Positions 26,493-34,415 are shown, numbered from the stretch's first letter. The stretch is 64,000 bases of DNA from Firmicutes bacterium HGW-Firmicutes-8 (GCA_002840165.1 PGZN01000013.1:20440-84439); one strand, 5' to 3'. Numbers and translations: made by a program. Notes: a model not told the origin generated them from the letters alone.

Positions 26493-27506
26493 TTAATCGC
26501 GGCGGATGTCGGGATCGACTTCACGCAGAGCCGCTGCTGCCACTTCCGGTGAGGTGGGATTTATAAATATCCCGGTGCCCCATTCAAAACCTGCGGTAAT
26601 AGACAGCCTTGGCAGGATTTCTATATGCCAGTGAAATATTTCATACCCCTTTTGGGGTGGACTTGTGTGAAGCACGATATTGTACGGGGGGTAGTTAAAA
26701 GCCCTTTCCAGCCTTCTGACCACTCTTCTGATAAACCTGCCCAACAATTTTATTTCCGTTTCCGGGAGCTTTCCGAAATCACTCCTGTGCTTTAACGGTA
26801 AAATACACAGTTCGTACGGGAAACGGGAAGCGAATGGCGCGAAAACCACAAAATCTTCAGTTACCTCTACGATTCTCTCCTTGCCTGCAATTTCATCAGA
26901 AGCAATTCCACAGTAAATACAAGTACCCTTTCTTTGAAAGTATCGTTTGGCCCCTGCGAATTCCTTAACAAAAACCTCCGGGATTACGGGGACTGTGATA
27001 ATCTGCCAATGGGTATGTTCGAGAGAGGCTCCAGCAGTAGTTCCGTAATTTTTGAATACCTGGATATATGCTGACCTGGGGTCTGCACTTAAAGCATTGT
27101 ACCTTTGAGCTACCGCCAGAAGCGCCTGCTCCGCCTGTTCATCGGTTACCCGGCCCAGGGAATTGAAGTGGTCCGGACTGTCGACAACAACTTCGTGCCT
27201 GCCAACAGCAGTCATTAACTGGTTCATCCCGGATTTGGGCAGGACCGGGTCACCATCTGGGGTAACAGCAGGAAATTTATTGGGAAATGCTCTGACTGTC
27301 CAGCCCGGACTGTTTGGTTCTCCGGCCTCGGGTCTCCAGCCAAGGACCTCAGGCGGTGTTTGATCCTCGTTACCATAACAAAAAACACAGTTGCCGCCTT
27401 TTTTCTGGTCACCCGGAAGGTTAAAGTCATTAGGTCTTTTGCTGCGTTCAGTTGCGATGATAACCCAGTTTCCCGTAACCGGGTCTTTCCGCATTTCCGG
27501 CATCAT
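26493..27506 (-). CDS. galT: Galactose-1-phosphate uridylyltransferase-like HIT protein
   Basis: A 337-residue GalT family protein. The zinc site includes CVFCYGNEDQTPPE near 41 and CIYCG near 196. The nucleotidyl-transfer motif is EHTHWQIITVP near 162 (HxHxQ), and the later HWHIEILPRL near 290 supplies further His residues. Family members exchange UMP or AMP between hexose phosphates and nucleotide sugars. Because it is co-transcribed with a glycogen synthase, a role in nucleotide-sugar supply for glucan synthesis is plausible; an ADP-glucose phosphorylase activity cannot be excluded. Confidence 0.85.
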   Translation of the reverse strand: MMPEMRKDPVTGNWVIIATERSKRPNDFNLPGDQKKGGNCVFCYGNEDQTPPEVLGWRPEAGEPNSPGWTVRAFPNKFPAVTPDGDPVLPKSGMNQLMTAVGRHEVVVDSPDHFNSLGRVTDEQAEQALLAVAQRYNALSADPRSAYIQVFKNYGTTAGASLEHTHWQIITVPVIPEVFVKEFAGAKRYFQRKGTCIYCGIASDEIAGKERIVEVTEDFVVFAPFASRFPYELCILPLKHRSDFGKLPETEIKLLGRFIRRVVRRLERAFNYPPYNIVLHTSPPQKGYEIFHWHIEILPRLSITAGFEWGTGIFINPTSPEVAAAALREVDPDIRRD

Positions 27507-27668
27507 TACACCCCCTGAGAGTTTAGGTAATTAATTGTATGAACCCTGCATTAATTATGAGCCTGTGTTAGTACCAACTTTAAATACATCCTCTTATATC
27601 GAAAAAACCAGCCCAATACTTTAGTATTACTTACATCATATTCCGGGTCTAAATACAAAGACTAAAAT

Positions 27669-27825
27669 CAGTTGTCAGTTGACAGTTGTCAAGTATTAGG
27701 TGTTAGTTTTAAAATCGAAGGTTCGCGCTAAAGCGCGAACCAACCTTTTTGCCTCGTTCCGCTCAATGCGGAACGAGGCAAACCACCAGAACTGTCAACT
27801 GTCATCTGTCATCTGTCATCTGTCA
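27669..27825. repeat. Inverted heptad arrays flanking two perfect hairpins
   Basis: The array CAGTTGT/CAGTTGA/CAGTTGT (27669-27689) and the inverse array ACTGTCA x2, TCTGTCA x3 (27791-27825) enclose two hairpins. These are GGTTCGCGCT/AGCGCGAACC (27720-27741) and a 12-bp perfect stem GCCTCGTTCCGC/GCGGAACGAGGC (27751-27779). The first hairpin sequence recurs at 60577-60601. The rest of 27507-27668 shows nothing. Confidence 0.85.
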
Positions 27826-27827
27826 AC

Positions 27828-28310
27828 TCATTTTATCTTTCCCAAAATCACTGTCCTCTCGCCCTTTTTCTTTTCACATAGTTTGCAGGAATGGTACCAA
27901 AAATAGAATTCGGTCGTCAAATTCTTTTGGGACATCAGGTAACGGTCAAACTGCTTCAAGGCTTTGGGCACCAAGAACTTTGGCCCTGTAAAACTACTGG
28001 CCATCAATTTCAGGCTGGTAATCGTCTGGATATTTTCGTTTTTTACAAAGGGGGCAGCTATTTCGACCATTATCCGACCAAAAAGTAAACCGTCCTCAAA
28101 AATTATGAACAGCGGCGCTGTGGTTTGGTAGCCCTTTTTGGCTACTTCCCGCAGGGTCTTTTCTATTTTTAGTTCTGGGTTCATCGGAAAGTGAGAAACC
28201 ATAGGGGTTTTCGATACGTAAAAGGTTTTTCCCGACAGGTCTAATTCCTTATAATTGAGCCCGGCAAATTCTTCCTCTGATAAGTCTGGACAAAAACACT
28301 GTGGTTTCAT
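27828..28310 (-). CDS. Conserved-looking protein of unknown function
   Basis: A 160-residue soluble protein. It begins MKPQCFCPDLSEEEF and has a C-terminal CKLC pair (WYHSCKLCEKKKGERTVI); the cysteines could bind a metal. The central part is hydrophobic but not transmembrane (PLFIIFEDGLLFGRIMVEIAAPFV). GAGGTG precedes ATG by 7 bases. The stop abuts a heptad array. It is probably co-transcribed with the membrane-protein gene upstream (17 bases apart). No family is recognised. Confidence 0.65.
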   Translation of the reverse strand: MKPQCFCPDLSEEEFAGLNYKELDLSGKTFYVSKTPMVSHFPMNPELKIEKTLREVAKKGYQTTAPLFIIFEDGLLFGRIMVEIAAPFVKNENIQTITSLKLMASSFTGPKFLVPKALKQFDRYLMSQKNLTTEFYFWYHSCKLCEKKKGERTVILGKIK

Positions 28311-28327
28311 GAAAGCACCTCAAACAT

Positions 28328-28639
28328 TTATTTTTGGCGTTTAGCCATCGCCCTGTTGTACTCCGGCAGCTGTAAGGTCCGAAGGGCCATCCCGGTACCC
28401 AGATTGATGCCAATCCCGATAGACCACATTTTCTTAAGAATGTCAACCGGTATAAACATGGCAATGATAATAACAACAATGGAACCTATAATACTCCACT
28501 TCACGGTATTGCGAGCTTTTTCAGGGTACCCGAGCCTCTGCCAGTTAAATGCTGCCAGCAGCGCCCCCAGGATAAAGTGAGGAGTCGATACAACGGGAAT
28601 CAGGGTAGGGTGAACAGGTTGTTTGTAGTTAGATAACAT
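28328..28639 (-). CDS. Small membrane protein of unknown function
   Basis: A 103-residue protein with hydrophobic segments at about 14-30 (PHFILGALLAAFNW), 44-65 (WSIIGSIVVIIIAMFI) and a weaker one near 75. The C-terminus is basic. The start at 28639 is fixed by GGGAGG five bases upstream; an upstream frame to 28705 lacks a site. No family is recognised. Confidence 0.7.
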   Translation of the reverse strand: MLSNYKQPVHPTLIPVVSTPHFILGALLAAFNWQRLGYPEKARNTVKWSIIGSIVVIIIAMFIPVDILKKMWSIGIGINLGTGMALRTLQLPEYNRAMAKRQK

Positions 28640-28704
28640 GGAAACCTCCCAGACTTTCACGGAATTTTCTCCGTATATTATATCACAAACAGCGGCAGTA
28701 ACCA

Positions 28705-28731
28705 AAAAAATCCTCCGCAGAGGATTTTTTA
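28705..28731 (-). terminator. Intrinsic terminator
   Basis: Stem AATCCTC / GAGGATT (28709-28715 with 28720-28726) extended by A/T pairs, loop CGCA, with A-rich and T-rich flanks on the two sides. It lies just past the stop of the four-helix membrane protein gene. Confidence 0.85.
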
Positions 28732-28732
28732 T

Positions 28733-29134
28733 TTAGAAGTCTCTAAAATGATGTCTAAAAGTCCAGCAATAAAAAAGTGCAAAAAGATTAAATAAAATCA
28801 GGTAAATAGAGATAAAAAACATTATGTTAAAACTTTGGTTTCTAACAGACAGCAAAAGCATTTGGGCCGCCGCATAGAGGTAGGCCCCCCCTCCCAGGGT
28901 AAAGAAACTGAGACCCCATATCCGTTTATAGTACAGTCCGTAAGAGCCAAAGGTTACCGGCAAAACCGCCACCAGTGTAACTGCCACACCGTAAATCCAT
29001 ATATCTTCAGTTAGACCGGGACTGTTAAGAATACCTCGTTCCATTAGGATGAAATGAACCAGTGTAGCAAGTGAGTTCAAAATTGTCAGAGTAACAATGA
29101 TTTTTAATCCGGTAGGTCTCCTGTCAGTAAACAA
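28733..29134 (-). CDS. Four-helix membrane protein of unknown function
   Basis: A 133-residue protein with four hydrophobic segments (about 10-32, 43-65, 72-96, 102-124). It starts at TTG 29134 behind GAGGAGGG (6-base spacing); the frame continues upstream to 29167 without a site. The length and layout fit small polytopic proteins of unknown role. It is followed by its own terminator. Confidence 0.7.
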   Translation of the reverse strand: MFTDRRPTGLKIIVTLTILNSLATLVHFILMERGILNSPGLTEDIWIYGVAVTLVAVLPVTFGSYGLYYKRIWGLSFFTLGGGAYLYAAAQMLLLSVRNQSFNIMFFISIYLILFNLFALFYCWTFRHHFRDF

Positions 29135-29280
29135 GGTTTCCCTCCTCTCAGTATTTTTGAGGAACAATGTTTCACAAACCTAACAATATACTACCACGAA
29201 AAAAATCTTTTGTACAATACAATTGTGACAAGATAACCAAAAATGGTTATCTCTTAGAACATTTTCGAGGAAATTTTCTT

Positions 29281-29306
29281 GGGGCTGCCCAATTTTGGGC
29301 AGCCCC
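29281..29306. terminator. Hairpin between genes (11-bp perfect stem)
   Basis: GGGGCTGCCCA / TGGGCAGCCCC with loop ATTT. A smaller stem AGATAACCA / TGGTTATCT lies at 29231-29252. Both are in the gap downstream of the ferredoxin gene on the minus strand. Confidence 0.6.
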
Positions 29307-29331
29307 TTTGCTGTTAAAGTTTGCATTTATA

Positions 29332-29359
29332 AAGCCCTTGCCGTATAGCAAGGGCTTTA
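29332..29359. terminator. Terminator-like hairpin after the ferredoxin gene
   Basis: An 11-bp perfect stem AAAGCCCTTGC / GCAAGGGCTTT (29332-29342 with 29349-29359), loop CGTATA, 11 bases past the ferredoxin stop. Confidence 0.7.
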
Positions 29360-29370
29360 CAATTTTATTA

Positions 29371-29559
29371 CTACTCTTCTTTGATGGCGGCTGTGGGGCA
29401 CCCCTCTACCGCCTCATGGGCCAGCTGTTCCACACCCTGCGGGACATCATTGACCTTGGCAATGGCCTTGTCATCGTCCCCCCACTCGAAAATATTCGGG
29501 CACAGGCTTATACACTCCCCACAGCTGATGCACAGGTCATCAAAAACTTCTACTTTCAT
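29371..29559 (-). CDS. 4Fe-4S ferredoxin, single cluster
   Basis: A 62-residue electron carrier. The cluster motif is CISCGECISLCPNIF (residues about 10-24), with the fourth ligand at CPTAAI near 54. The acidic surface (FEWGDDDK) is typical of monocluster bacterial ferredoxins. GCGAGGAGTAATT precedes ATG. It lies 47 bases downstream of the predicted selenoprotein gene on the same strand and may be co-transcribed, which would suggest a redox link (inference). Confidence 0.92.
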   Translation of the reverse strand: MKVEVFDDLCISCGECISLCPNIFEWGDDDKAIAKVNDVPQGVEQLAHEAVEGCPTAAIKEE

Positions 29560-29606
29560 AATTACTCCTCGCTTTCTTAAATCAGAGGTAAATTTTTTCG
29601 TGTTTA

Positions 29607-30173
29607 TTATGAGCCCCCGTCAGGTGAATTATTCAATTTATCACCTACATCACCGAGGAACTTCCTAACTCCGGGAAAAATGATAACCTCAGTTACCGAC
29701 TCTTTAAACTCGTCCGCCATCGATCGGTCAGAGCGGTATTCTACTTCAAACTGGTCTACAGCCGAATGAAACTTCACCCTCTCTGCTGACTCAAACCCTT
29801 CCAGGGTTTGCTGAACACGGTTGACTCAGCCGCCGCATAACAGCCCCTTAACCTGCAGTATGGCCCTGCGTTGACCGGGGGCTGTTTCCACATCCGAGAA
29901 AACTGTGACGTCAGGGTTTACCCAAATATTCTTTAAGGCCGGCCCTCCTCCGGAAGAGCAGTCCTTGGCGATATCGGTATCATTGATACTCCTGGATGCT
30001 TCGTCAACCGCCCTACCTGCCGCTGCAAACGGTATACTGACGATATCCTCGGCTAAACAAACAAGCTGCTTGGCATTTGTATTTTTTTCATCAACCAACC
30101 GGTTTACCGCTTTTAACGGAAGCAGGGCAAGGGATTGGGTCAGTTTGATGCCCTCTTTAATAATATCCAGCAC
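29607..30173 (-). CDS. Predicted selenoprotein with heavy-metal-associated (HMA) domain, C-G-G-Sec motif
   Basis: The frame starts at GTG 30173 behind GAGGGGG and reaches an in-frame TGA at 29826-29828 after 115 codons. It then continues in the same frame for 72 codons to TAA at 29607. The N-terminal part (about 1-75) is helical (LTQSLALLPLKAVNRLVDEKN). From about 84 the product reads as an HMA fold: AILQVKGLLCGG-(TGA)-VNRVQQTLEGF, ERVKFHSAVDQFEVEYRSD, then a helix and FPGVRKFLGDVG. HMA domains have GMxCxxC at this point, and the TGA replaces the second cysteine. A hairpin suited to a SECIS follows. The alternative is a nonsense mutation, but 72 open, family-like codons after the TGA argue against it. 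Without selenocysteine the product would be a 115-residue stub lacking most of the domain. Confidence 0.8.
29792..29810 (-). promoter_or_regulatory. Candidate bacterial SECIS hairpin
   Basis: On the minus strand, 15 bases after the TGA, CAAACCC (29810-29804) pairs perfectly with GGGTTTG (29798-29792) around the loop TGGAA. The loop has G at its second position, about 24 bases from the TGA, near the distance and loop composition known for bacterial SECIS elements bound by SelB. The stem lies within coding sequence, as in other bacterial selenoprotein genes. Confidence 0.7.
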
Positions 30174-30349
30174 TTAAACCCCCTCACTATCAGAAGTGTA
30201 TTTTCATTATTATTCCCCCGGCATTGGCTGTTATCCACTGCGGGCCGGTGGCAAAACGTGAAGAATTTGGACATGTTTTGAAAAAATATTCCATTAGGCA
30301 CATAGCAGCGCCATTTCCAAGCCATACTATTGGACAGAACCAAACTCCC

Positions 30350-30376
30350 AACCCCTTGAATTCCAAGGGGTTTTTT
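30350..30376 (+). terminator. Terminator-like hairpin in the ubiA leader
   Basis: A 9-bp perfect stem AACCCCTTG / CAAGGGGTT (30350-30358 with 30364-30372) is followed on the plus strand by TTTTTT and lies 40 bases before the ubiA start. No plus-strand gene ends upstream, so it may be an attenuator in the leader rather than the end of a gene. Confidence 0.7.
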
Positions 30377-30415
30377 GGAACGAATCAGCCTGTGATACGG
30401 ATGGAGGAAGATTGT

Positions 30416-31354
30416 GTGAACATTAAACTCAGCTGCGGCCTTAAAGGAGTATTCAGGTTGTTCCGGATTGTTCCGGTCCTCTCCTGGAGCACAAGTGCTA
30501 TAGCCCTTGGGGTAGGGCTGGCTTTATACCGGGTCGGATGGGCAGGTATAAGATTTTCCTATCTATTTCTACTTGTCTTCGTGGCCTCTATGTTTCAGGG
30601 ATTTGCCGCCCATGCTATCAATGACCTTTTTGACTGGTATTCAGGGACTGACCGGTTGAGTGAAGGAATTCTATCCGGAGGTACTGATGTAATCAAAAAT
30701 AATCTTCTCAGGACAAACCAGGTCAGGTTTATAGGATGGGCTTCCCTTATCCTTGGGCTTGCCGGGGGTCTTTACCTCGTGCGGCTTTTCGGTGTTTTTA
30801 TTTTAGTCCTGCTGCTAATCGGCGTCTGGTCAACAGTAGCTTATTCGGCGCCCCCGGTCAGACTGGCATACCACCCTCTGGCCGGTGAATGGCTGGCCGC
30901 ATGGCCGGCCACGATAGCCTGCACGGTGGGGACTTTCTATGTATTAACAGGTGATATCACACCTTATGCAGTGGCAGGAGGTATTCTGCATGCCACATTT
31001 TCAATTTCCTGGCTGATGCAGCATCACCTTCCCGATATTGATGCAGACCTCCGGGCAGTACCGTGTAAACTGACTACTGTCGCACTTGTTTCACACCGGT
31101 GGGGGAAAAAATACACCAGATATGTCGTGATGGGTTACTTTTTACTTTTCATCCTGATGGGCCTGTTTTTTGGCCTGCGTTATAACCCGGCTTTCCTTAT
31201 TTCAATTGCCTTTGGTTTGATCTGCGTCCTGCTGGCCTATAAGACAAACACGTCTGATATCGAGCACATAACCTCAAAACAGGTCGCCATGATTGTGCTG
31301 TCAATAGGCCATGCCTTATCACTGGCGGTAATTTTTGCTCTCCGGTTGTTTTAG
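30416..31354 (+). CDS. UbiA-family prenyltransferase
   Basis: A 312-residue polytopic membrane enzyme. The first Asp-rich motif is NDLFDWYSGTDRLSEG near 84-100 (family NDxxDxxxD) and the second is LPDIDADLRAVPCKLTT near 210 (DxxxD). About eight hydrophobic segments surround them. The family attaches prenyl chains to aromatic or other acceptors in quinone or lipid synthesis. The start is GTG at 30416, 8 bases after GGAGG; upstream in-frame residues show no family similarity. Polyprenyl synthase and a geranylgeranyl-reductase-like gene are adjacent. Confidence 0.85.
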   Translation: MNIKLSCGLKGVFRLFRIVPVLSWSTSAIALGVGLALYRVGWAGIRFSYLFLLVFVASMFQGFAAHAINDLFDWYSGTDRLSEGILSGGTDVIKNNLLRTNQVRFIGWASLILGLAGGLYLVRLFGVFILVLLLIGVWSTVAYSAPPVRLAYHPLAGEWLAAWPATIACTVGTFYVLTGDITPYAVAGGILHATFSISWLMQHHLPDIDADLRAVPCKLTTVALVSHRWGKKYTRYVVMGYFLLFILMGLFFGLRYNPAFLISIAFGLICVLLAYKTNTSDIEHITSKQVAMIVLSIGHALSLAVIFALRLF

Positions 31355-32316
31355 GAAACCCTGTCGTTTATATATTCGGCGAGCAGAGTAAGGGCATCCC
31401 TGGCCCTCCCGGCAGGTAAGACCTGCAGGCTTTCTTTGGCTTTGCAGATATATTCACGGGCCTTGCCGGCAGAATATTCGATTGACCCGGTCAGGCGGAC
31501 ACAATGTATAATTTTGCGTATCTCATTTACCGTAAGCCTGTCTTTTGTAATAAGTTCTTTTATCTCATTACCACAGGGTCCGTTGTTGACAGCATGGACA
31601 ACCGGCAGGGTTATCACTCCGCTTTTCAGGTCCTGGCTGTGTTCTCTGCCTCTATTTGAAGAGCACCCGGTAAGGTCCAAGATATCATCTCTGATCTGGT
31701 AGGCCATCCCTGTAAAAAAACCGTATTGGGATAAACCGTCTACCACTTCCGGGGATGGTTTCCCAGCCTCGGCGCCCAGGCGGCAGCACAGGGAAATAAA
31801 CCTCGCTGTTTTATGGGAAACCGTTTCGAGGTAATATGTCTCAGTAATATTGGATCCGAGCCTGTTCTCAAGCTGGTTAAATTCTCCCTCCACGAGGGAC
31901 CCTACTATTTCCGACAAGGCCCTGTTCACCCGTTCACCTAGCGGAGCAGCTAAGCCCAGCGCCCGGGCGTAAAAGTAATCCCCCAAAAGCACGGCCACCC
32001 GGCTGCCCCATTTGGTATTGGCTGTAACATTTCCCCGGCGGGTAACAGACCGGTCTATAATATCGTCATGCACCAGTGACGCCATGTGAATAAGTTCCAG
32101 GGACGCAGCCAGGTTTACGAGGCGCTTCCTGTTACCACCGCAGGCTTTCCCAGCCAATAACACAATGGCTGGGCGCAGTTTTTTCCCACTCGCCGTCAAA
32201 AAGTGCCCGGTTACCTCTGATAAAAAGGTTCCCTTGTTAGCAACGCTGGTTCTAATCTGTTCATCAACTTCGGCTATCTCGCGGGTGACCCCGGCATAGA
32301 TTTCTTCCAGGCTCAT
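31351..32316 (-). CDS. Polyprenyl diphosphate synthase (trans-isoprenyl, HepT/IspB-like)
   Basis: A 321-residue synthase that extends isoprenoid chains from isopentenyl diphosphate. Motifs: GKKLRPAIVLLAGKA near 43, the first Asp-rich motif LVHDDIIDRSVTRRG near 77, and the second YQIRDDILDLTGC near 205. Chain length cannot be told with confidence. ATG at 32316 is 7 bases from AAAGGAG; the frame extends to 32457 without a site. The stop overlaps the end of the convergent ubiA-like gene by four bases. Confidence 0.9.
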   Translation of the reverse strand: MSLEEIYAGVTREIAEVDEQIRTSVANKGTFLSEVTGHFLTASGKKLRPAIVLLAGKACGGNRKRLVNLAASLELIHMASLVHDDIIDRSVTRRGNVTANTKWGSRVAVLLGDYFYARALGLAAPLGERVNRALSEIVGSLVEGEFNQLENRLGSNITETYYLETVSHKTARFISLCCRLGAEAGKPSPEVVDGLSQYGFFTGMAYQIRDDILDLTGCSSNRGREHSQDLKSGVITLPVVHAVNNGPCGNEIKELITKDRLTVNEIRKIIHCVRLTGSIEYSAGKAREYICKAKESLQVLPAGRARDALTLLAEYINDRVS

Positions 32317-32485
32317 TTCACTTCTCCTTTGATTTAATGCTGCTGGTTTTATTATTTCTAATTTGCCTGTTAACAATGCAGTATCATAAATTCTTCCCCC
32401 ACCGGAAACACTAAACCCGGCTATACCACCACTTTTACATAACGTCTTGGGTGACAATTAAGATAATGGAAGTGAGAGTGAGTAT

Positions 32486-33658
32486 ATGTTATATGATGTA
32501 GCTGTTATCGGGGCCGGTCCGGCGGGCTCAACTGCGGCCAAGTTCTGTGCCATGAGAGGTCTAAAAACCCTGCTGCTGGATAGGCAAATCTTCCCGAGAC
32601 CTAAAACCTGCGGTGGAGGAATTACCTCTGCCGCTATAAACACGATCGGCTTTCCCTTGCCTGAACATACAGTGTTAAGCCAGGTCCACAAGCTTCGTTC
32701 AATTATTAACAACAAAACAGTCTCTATTCCTCATCCACGCCCCTTTATGGTAATAACCGAGAGGTCTGTATTTGATAATTTCCTGGTGGAAAAAGCCATT
32801 GAGGCCGGGACGGATTTCCAGCAGAACGAGAACGTCAAGGGTTTGACGAAGGAAGACCGTTACTACACCATTAAGACACACCACAACAGCTTTAAGGCCA
32901 AAGCACTTATTGGCGCAGATGGTGTCTACTCCGCTGCAGCGAAGCTGGCCGGCTTAAACAGCCGGTATAAAAGCTGTGCCCTGTGCCTTACGACAGAAAT
33001 ACCGGCAAAATCCAATCACAGCCTGGACGAGATTCAAATAAATTATGACCTTCTACCGAAAGGTTACGGGTGGGTTTTCCCTAAGGGAGACCGGCTGACT
33101 CTGGGTGTGGGCTGTTTCGAGGGCAGCTACGGGATGCTCCGGAAAGCCCTGACCAAACTTGCGGTTACAACCCGGTCGGAAACTCCTGATATCGTTAAAG
33201 GCCATTACCTCCCCTATAGCGGACAGTCGCCGGAATGTGTCGGCGATGGGATAATCCTGGCCGGGGACGCGGCCGGATTTGTTGACCCTTTTACCGGGGA
33301 AGGTATCAGATATGCCATTATCTCAGGTATGATGGCAGGTGAAACTCTCTGGAACTGTTACCGTAACGGCGTACCGCCAAATAAAAAAAACCTGGCCGGC
33401 TATCTTAATAAATGCCACCAAGGTTTCCTGAGGGATTTGAAATATAGTTATATGTTGGCCCGGACCTTTTTTGCCTTTCCATCAGTAATGCATCGTTTTT
33501 TATCGGAAAACCCCAAGATGTACAGCCACCTTTTAAACATCCTGGAAGGCCGGTACAGCTATAAAAAGCTCATCAAAGACGTAGCTGTGGAACTGCCCAA
33601 ATATTATCTCAACCTGCCAAAATACCAGTTTAGTAGGACCGGCCAAATTCGGGAGTAG
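32486..33658 (+). CDS. Geranylgeranyl-reductase-family FAD-dependent oxidoreductase
   Basis: A 390-residue flavoprotein. The FAD-binding Rossmann motif VAVIGAGPAGSTAAKFCAMRG is at the N-terminus, with RPKTCGGGITSAA near 39, IGADGVYSAAAKLAG near 140 and the second FAD motif ILAGDAAGFVDPFTGEGIRYAI near 255. The family reduces prenyl double bonds or acts on related lipids and quinones. Neighbouring polyprenyl synthase and UbiA genes suggest an isoprenoid or quinone tail as substrate (inference). The ribosome binding site is weak (GGAAGTGAGAGTGAG). Confidence 0.87.
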   Translation: MLYDVAVIGAGPAGSTAAKFCAMRGLKTLLLDRQIFPRPKTCGGGITSAAINTIGFPLPEHTVLSQVHKLRSIINNKTVSIPHPRPFMVITERSVFDNFLVEKAIEAGTDFQQNENVKGLTKEDRYYTIKTHHNSFKAKALIGADGVYSAAAKLAGLNSRYKSCALCLTTEIPAKSNHSLDEIQINYDLLPKGYGWVFPKGDRLTLGVGCFEGSYGMLRKALTKLAVTTRSETPDIVKGHYLPYSGQSPECVGDGIILAGDAAGFVDPFTGEGIRYAIISGMMAGETLWNCYRNGVPPNKKNLAGYLNKCHQGFLRDLKYSYMLARTFFAFPSVMHRFLSENPKMYSHLLNILEGRYSYKKLIKDVAVELPKYYLNLPKYQFSRTGQIRE

Positions 33659-34415
33659 TATCTGACTTATGACCCAAGCCGACTGTCAGGCAATTTTTCG
33701 GGCATGATTTGACACATTCTATGCACAGTATGCATTCCGGGTCGGATACCCGCTGGTTAGCGGAAATATAATTTAGGATCGGAACATCCATCGGGCATAT
33801 TTCTTCACATTTGCGGCACCTGTTGCAATGGAGGTGGTTTTTTTCTATCTTGAGGATGCTCCGGGGGGAAGTAATTGTCATCAGAGCCCCGGCCGGACAC
33901 AGATATTTGCAGAATGCCCTCCTGTCGCCAAGGACAAAGGCAAGCAGTATACCCAGTCCGTATATGACAGCATTTTCTATCAGCAGCCATTTAAACTGGG
34001 CGCTTCGGCCTTGAAACGTGAAACCGGCGTAAATAAGCAGAAAAGGCAGAGCAAGGACAGCGGCCAGGACGACATATTTATACATGTAGTATTTTTCCGG
34101 AAGCAGTCTTTTGGGTTTTCGGACCGGTAAAAAATCAAATAGGGAGGCATTCCAGCACGCCCAGCCGCAAAAACAACGGCCGAACAGGAGAGGCCCAATA
34201 AACTTGGCAACAGCCACGTGAGCCACAGCCCCGGTAAATACCCCGGCCGAAAAATTGAACACCACCTGGCTCAACTGGAGGTTAGCCCTCTGGTAAATAA
34301 AGTAATACACCCAGTAGAACAGCGTAAATAAGAACAGGAAGGCTAAACGGGTTGATACAACCAGCTTCAATTTATAGACCAGTTTTCTGACCTGTCTTCC
34401 GACTGGTTTTTTCAT
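33630..34415 (-). CDS. NapH-like membrane 4Fe-4S ferredoxin-type protein
   Basis: A 261-residue protein with about four to five membrane segments. It carries the NapH-like cytosolic motif FCGWACWNASLFDFLP near 80, CKYLCPAGALMTI near 175, and two 4Fe-4S motifs, CNRCRKCEEICPMDVP near 203 and CILCIECVKSCPKNC near 232. It probably moves electrons between a quinone pool and a cytosolic or periplasmic partner. The start at 34415 follows AGAAGG. The gene overlaps the convergent reductase by 29 bases, which is unusual. Confidence 0.87.
   Translation of the reverse strand: MKKPVGRQVRKLVYKLKLVVSTRLAFLFLFTLFYWVYYFIYQRANLQLSQVVFNFSAGVFTGAVAHVAVAKFIGPLLFGRCFCGWACWNASLFDFLPVRKPKRLLPEKYYMYKYVVLAAVLALPFLLIYAGFTFQGRSAQFKWLLIENAVIYGLGILLAFVLGDRRAFCKYLCPAGALMTITSPRSILKIEKNHLHCNRCRKCEEICPMDVPILNYISANQRVSDPECILCIECVKSCPKNCLTVGLGHKSDTTPEFGRSY

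Noticed and set aside
29826..29828. TGA read as an ordinary stop or as a simple nonsense mutation
   Set aside because: The following 72 codons are open in the same frame, complete an HMA fold, and the TGA falls on a conserved cysteine with a SECIS-like hairpin downstream; a random stop is less likely, though not excluded.
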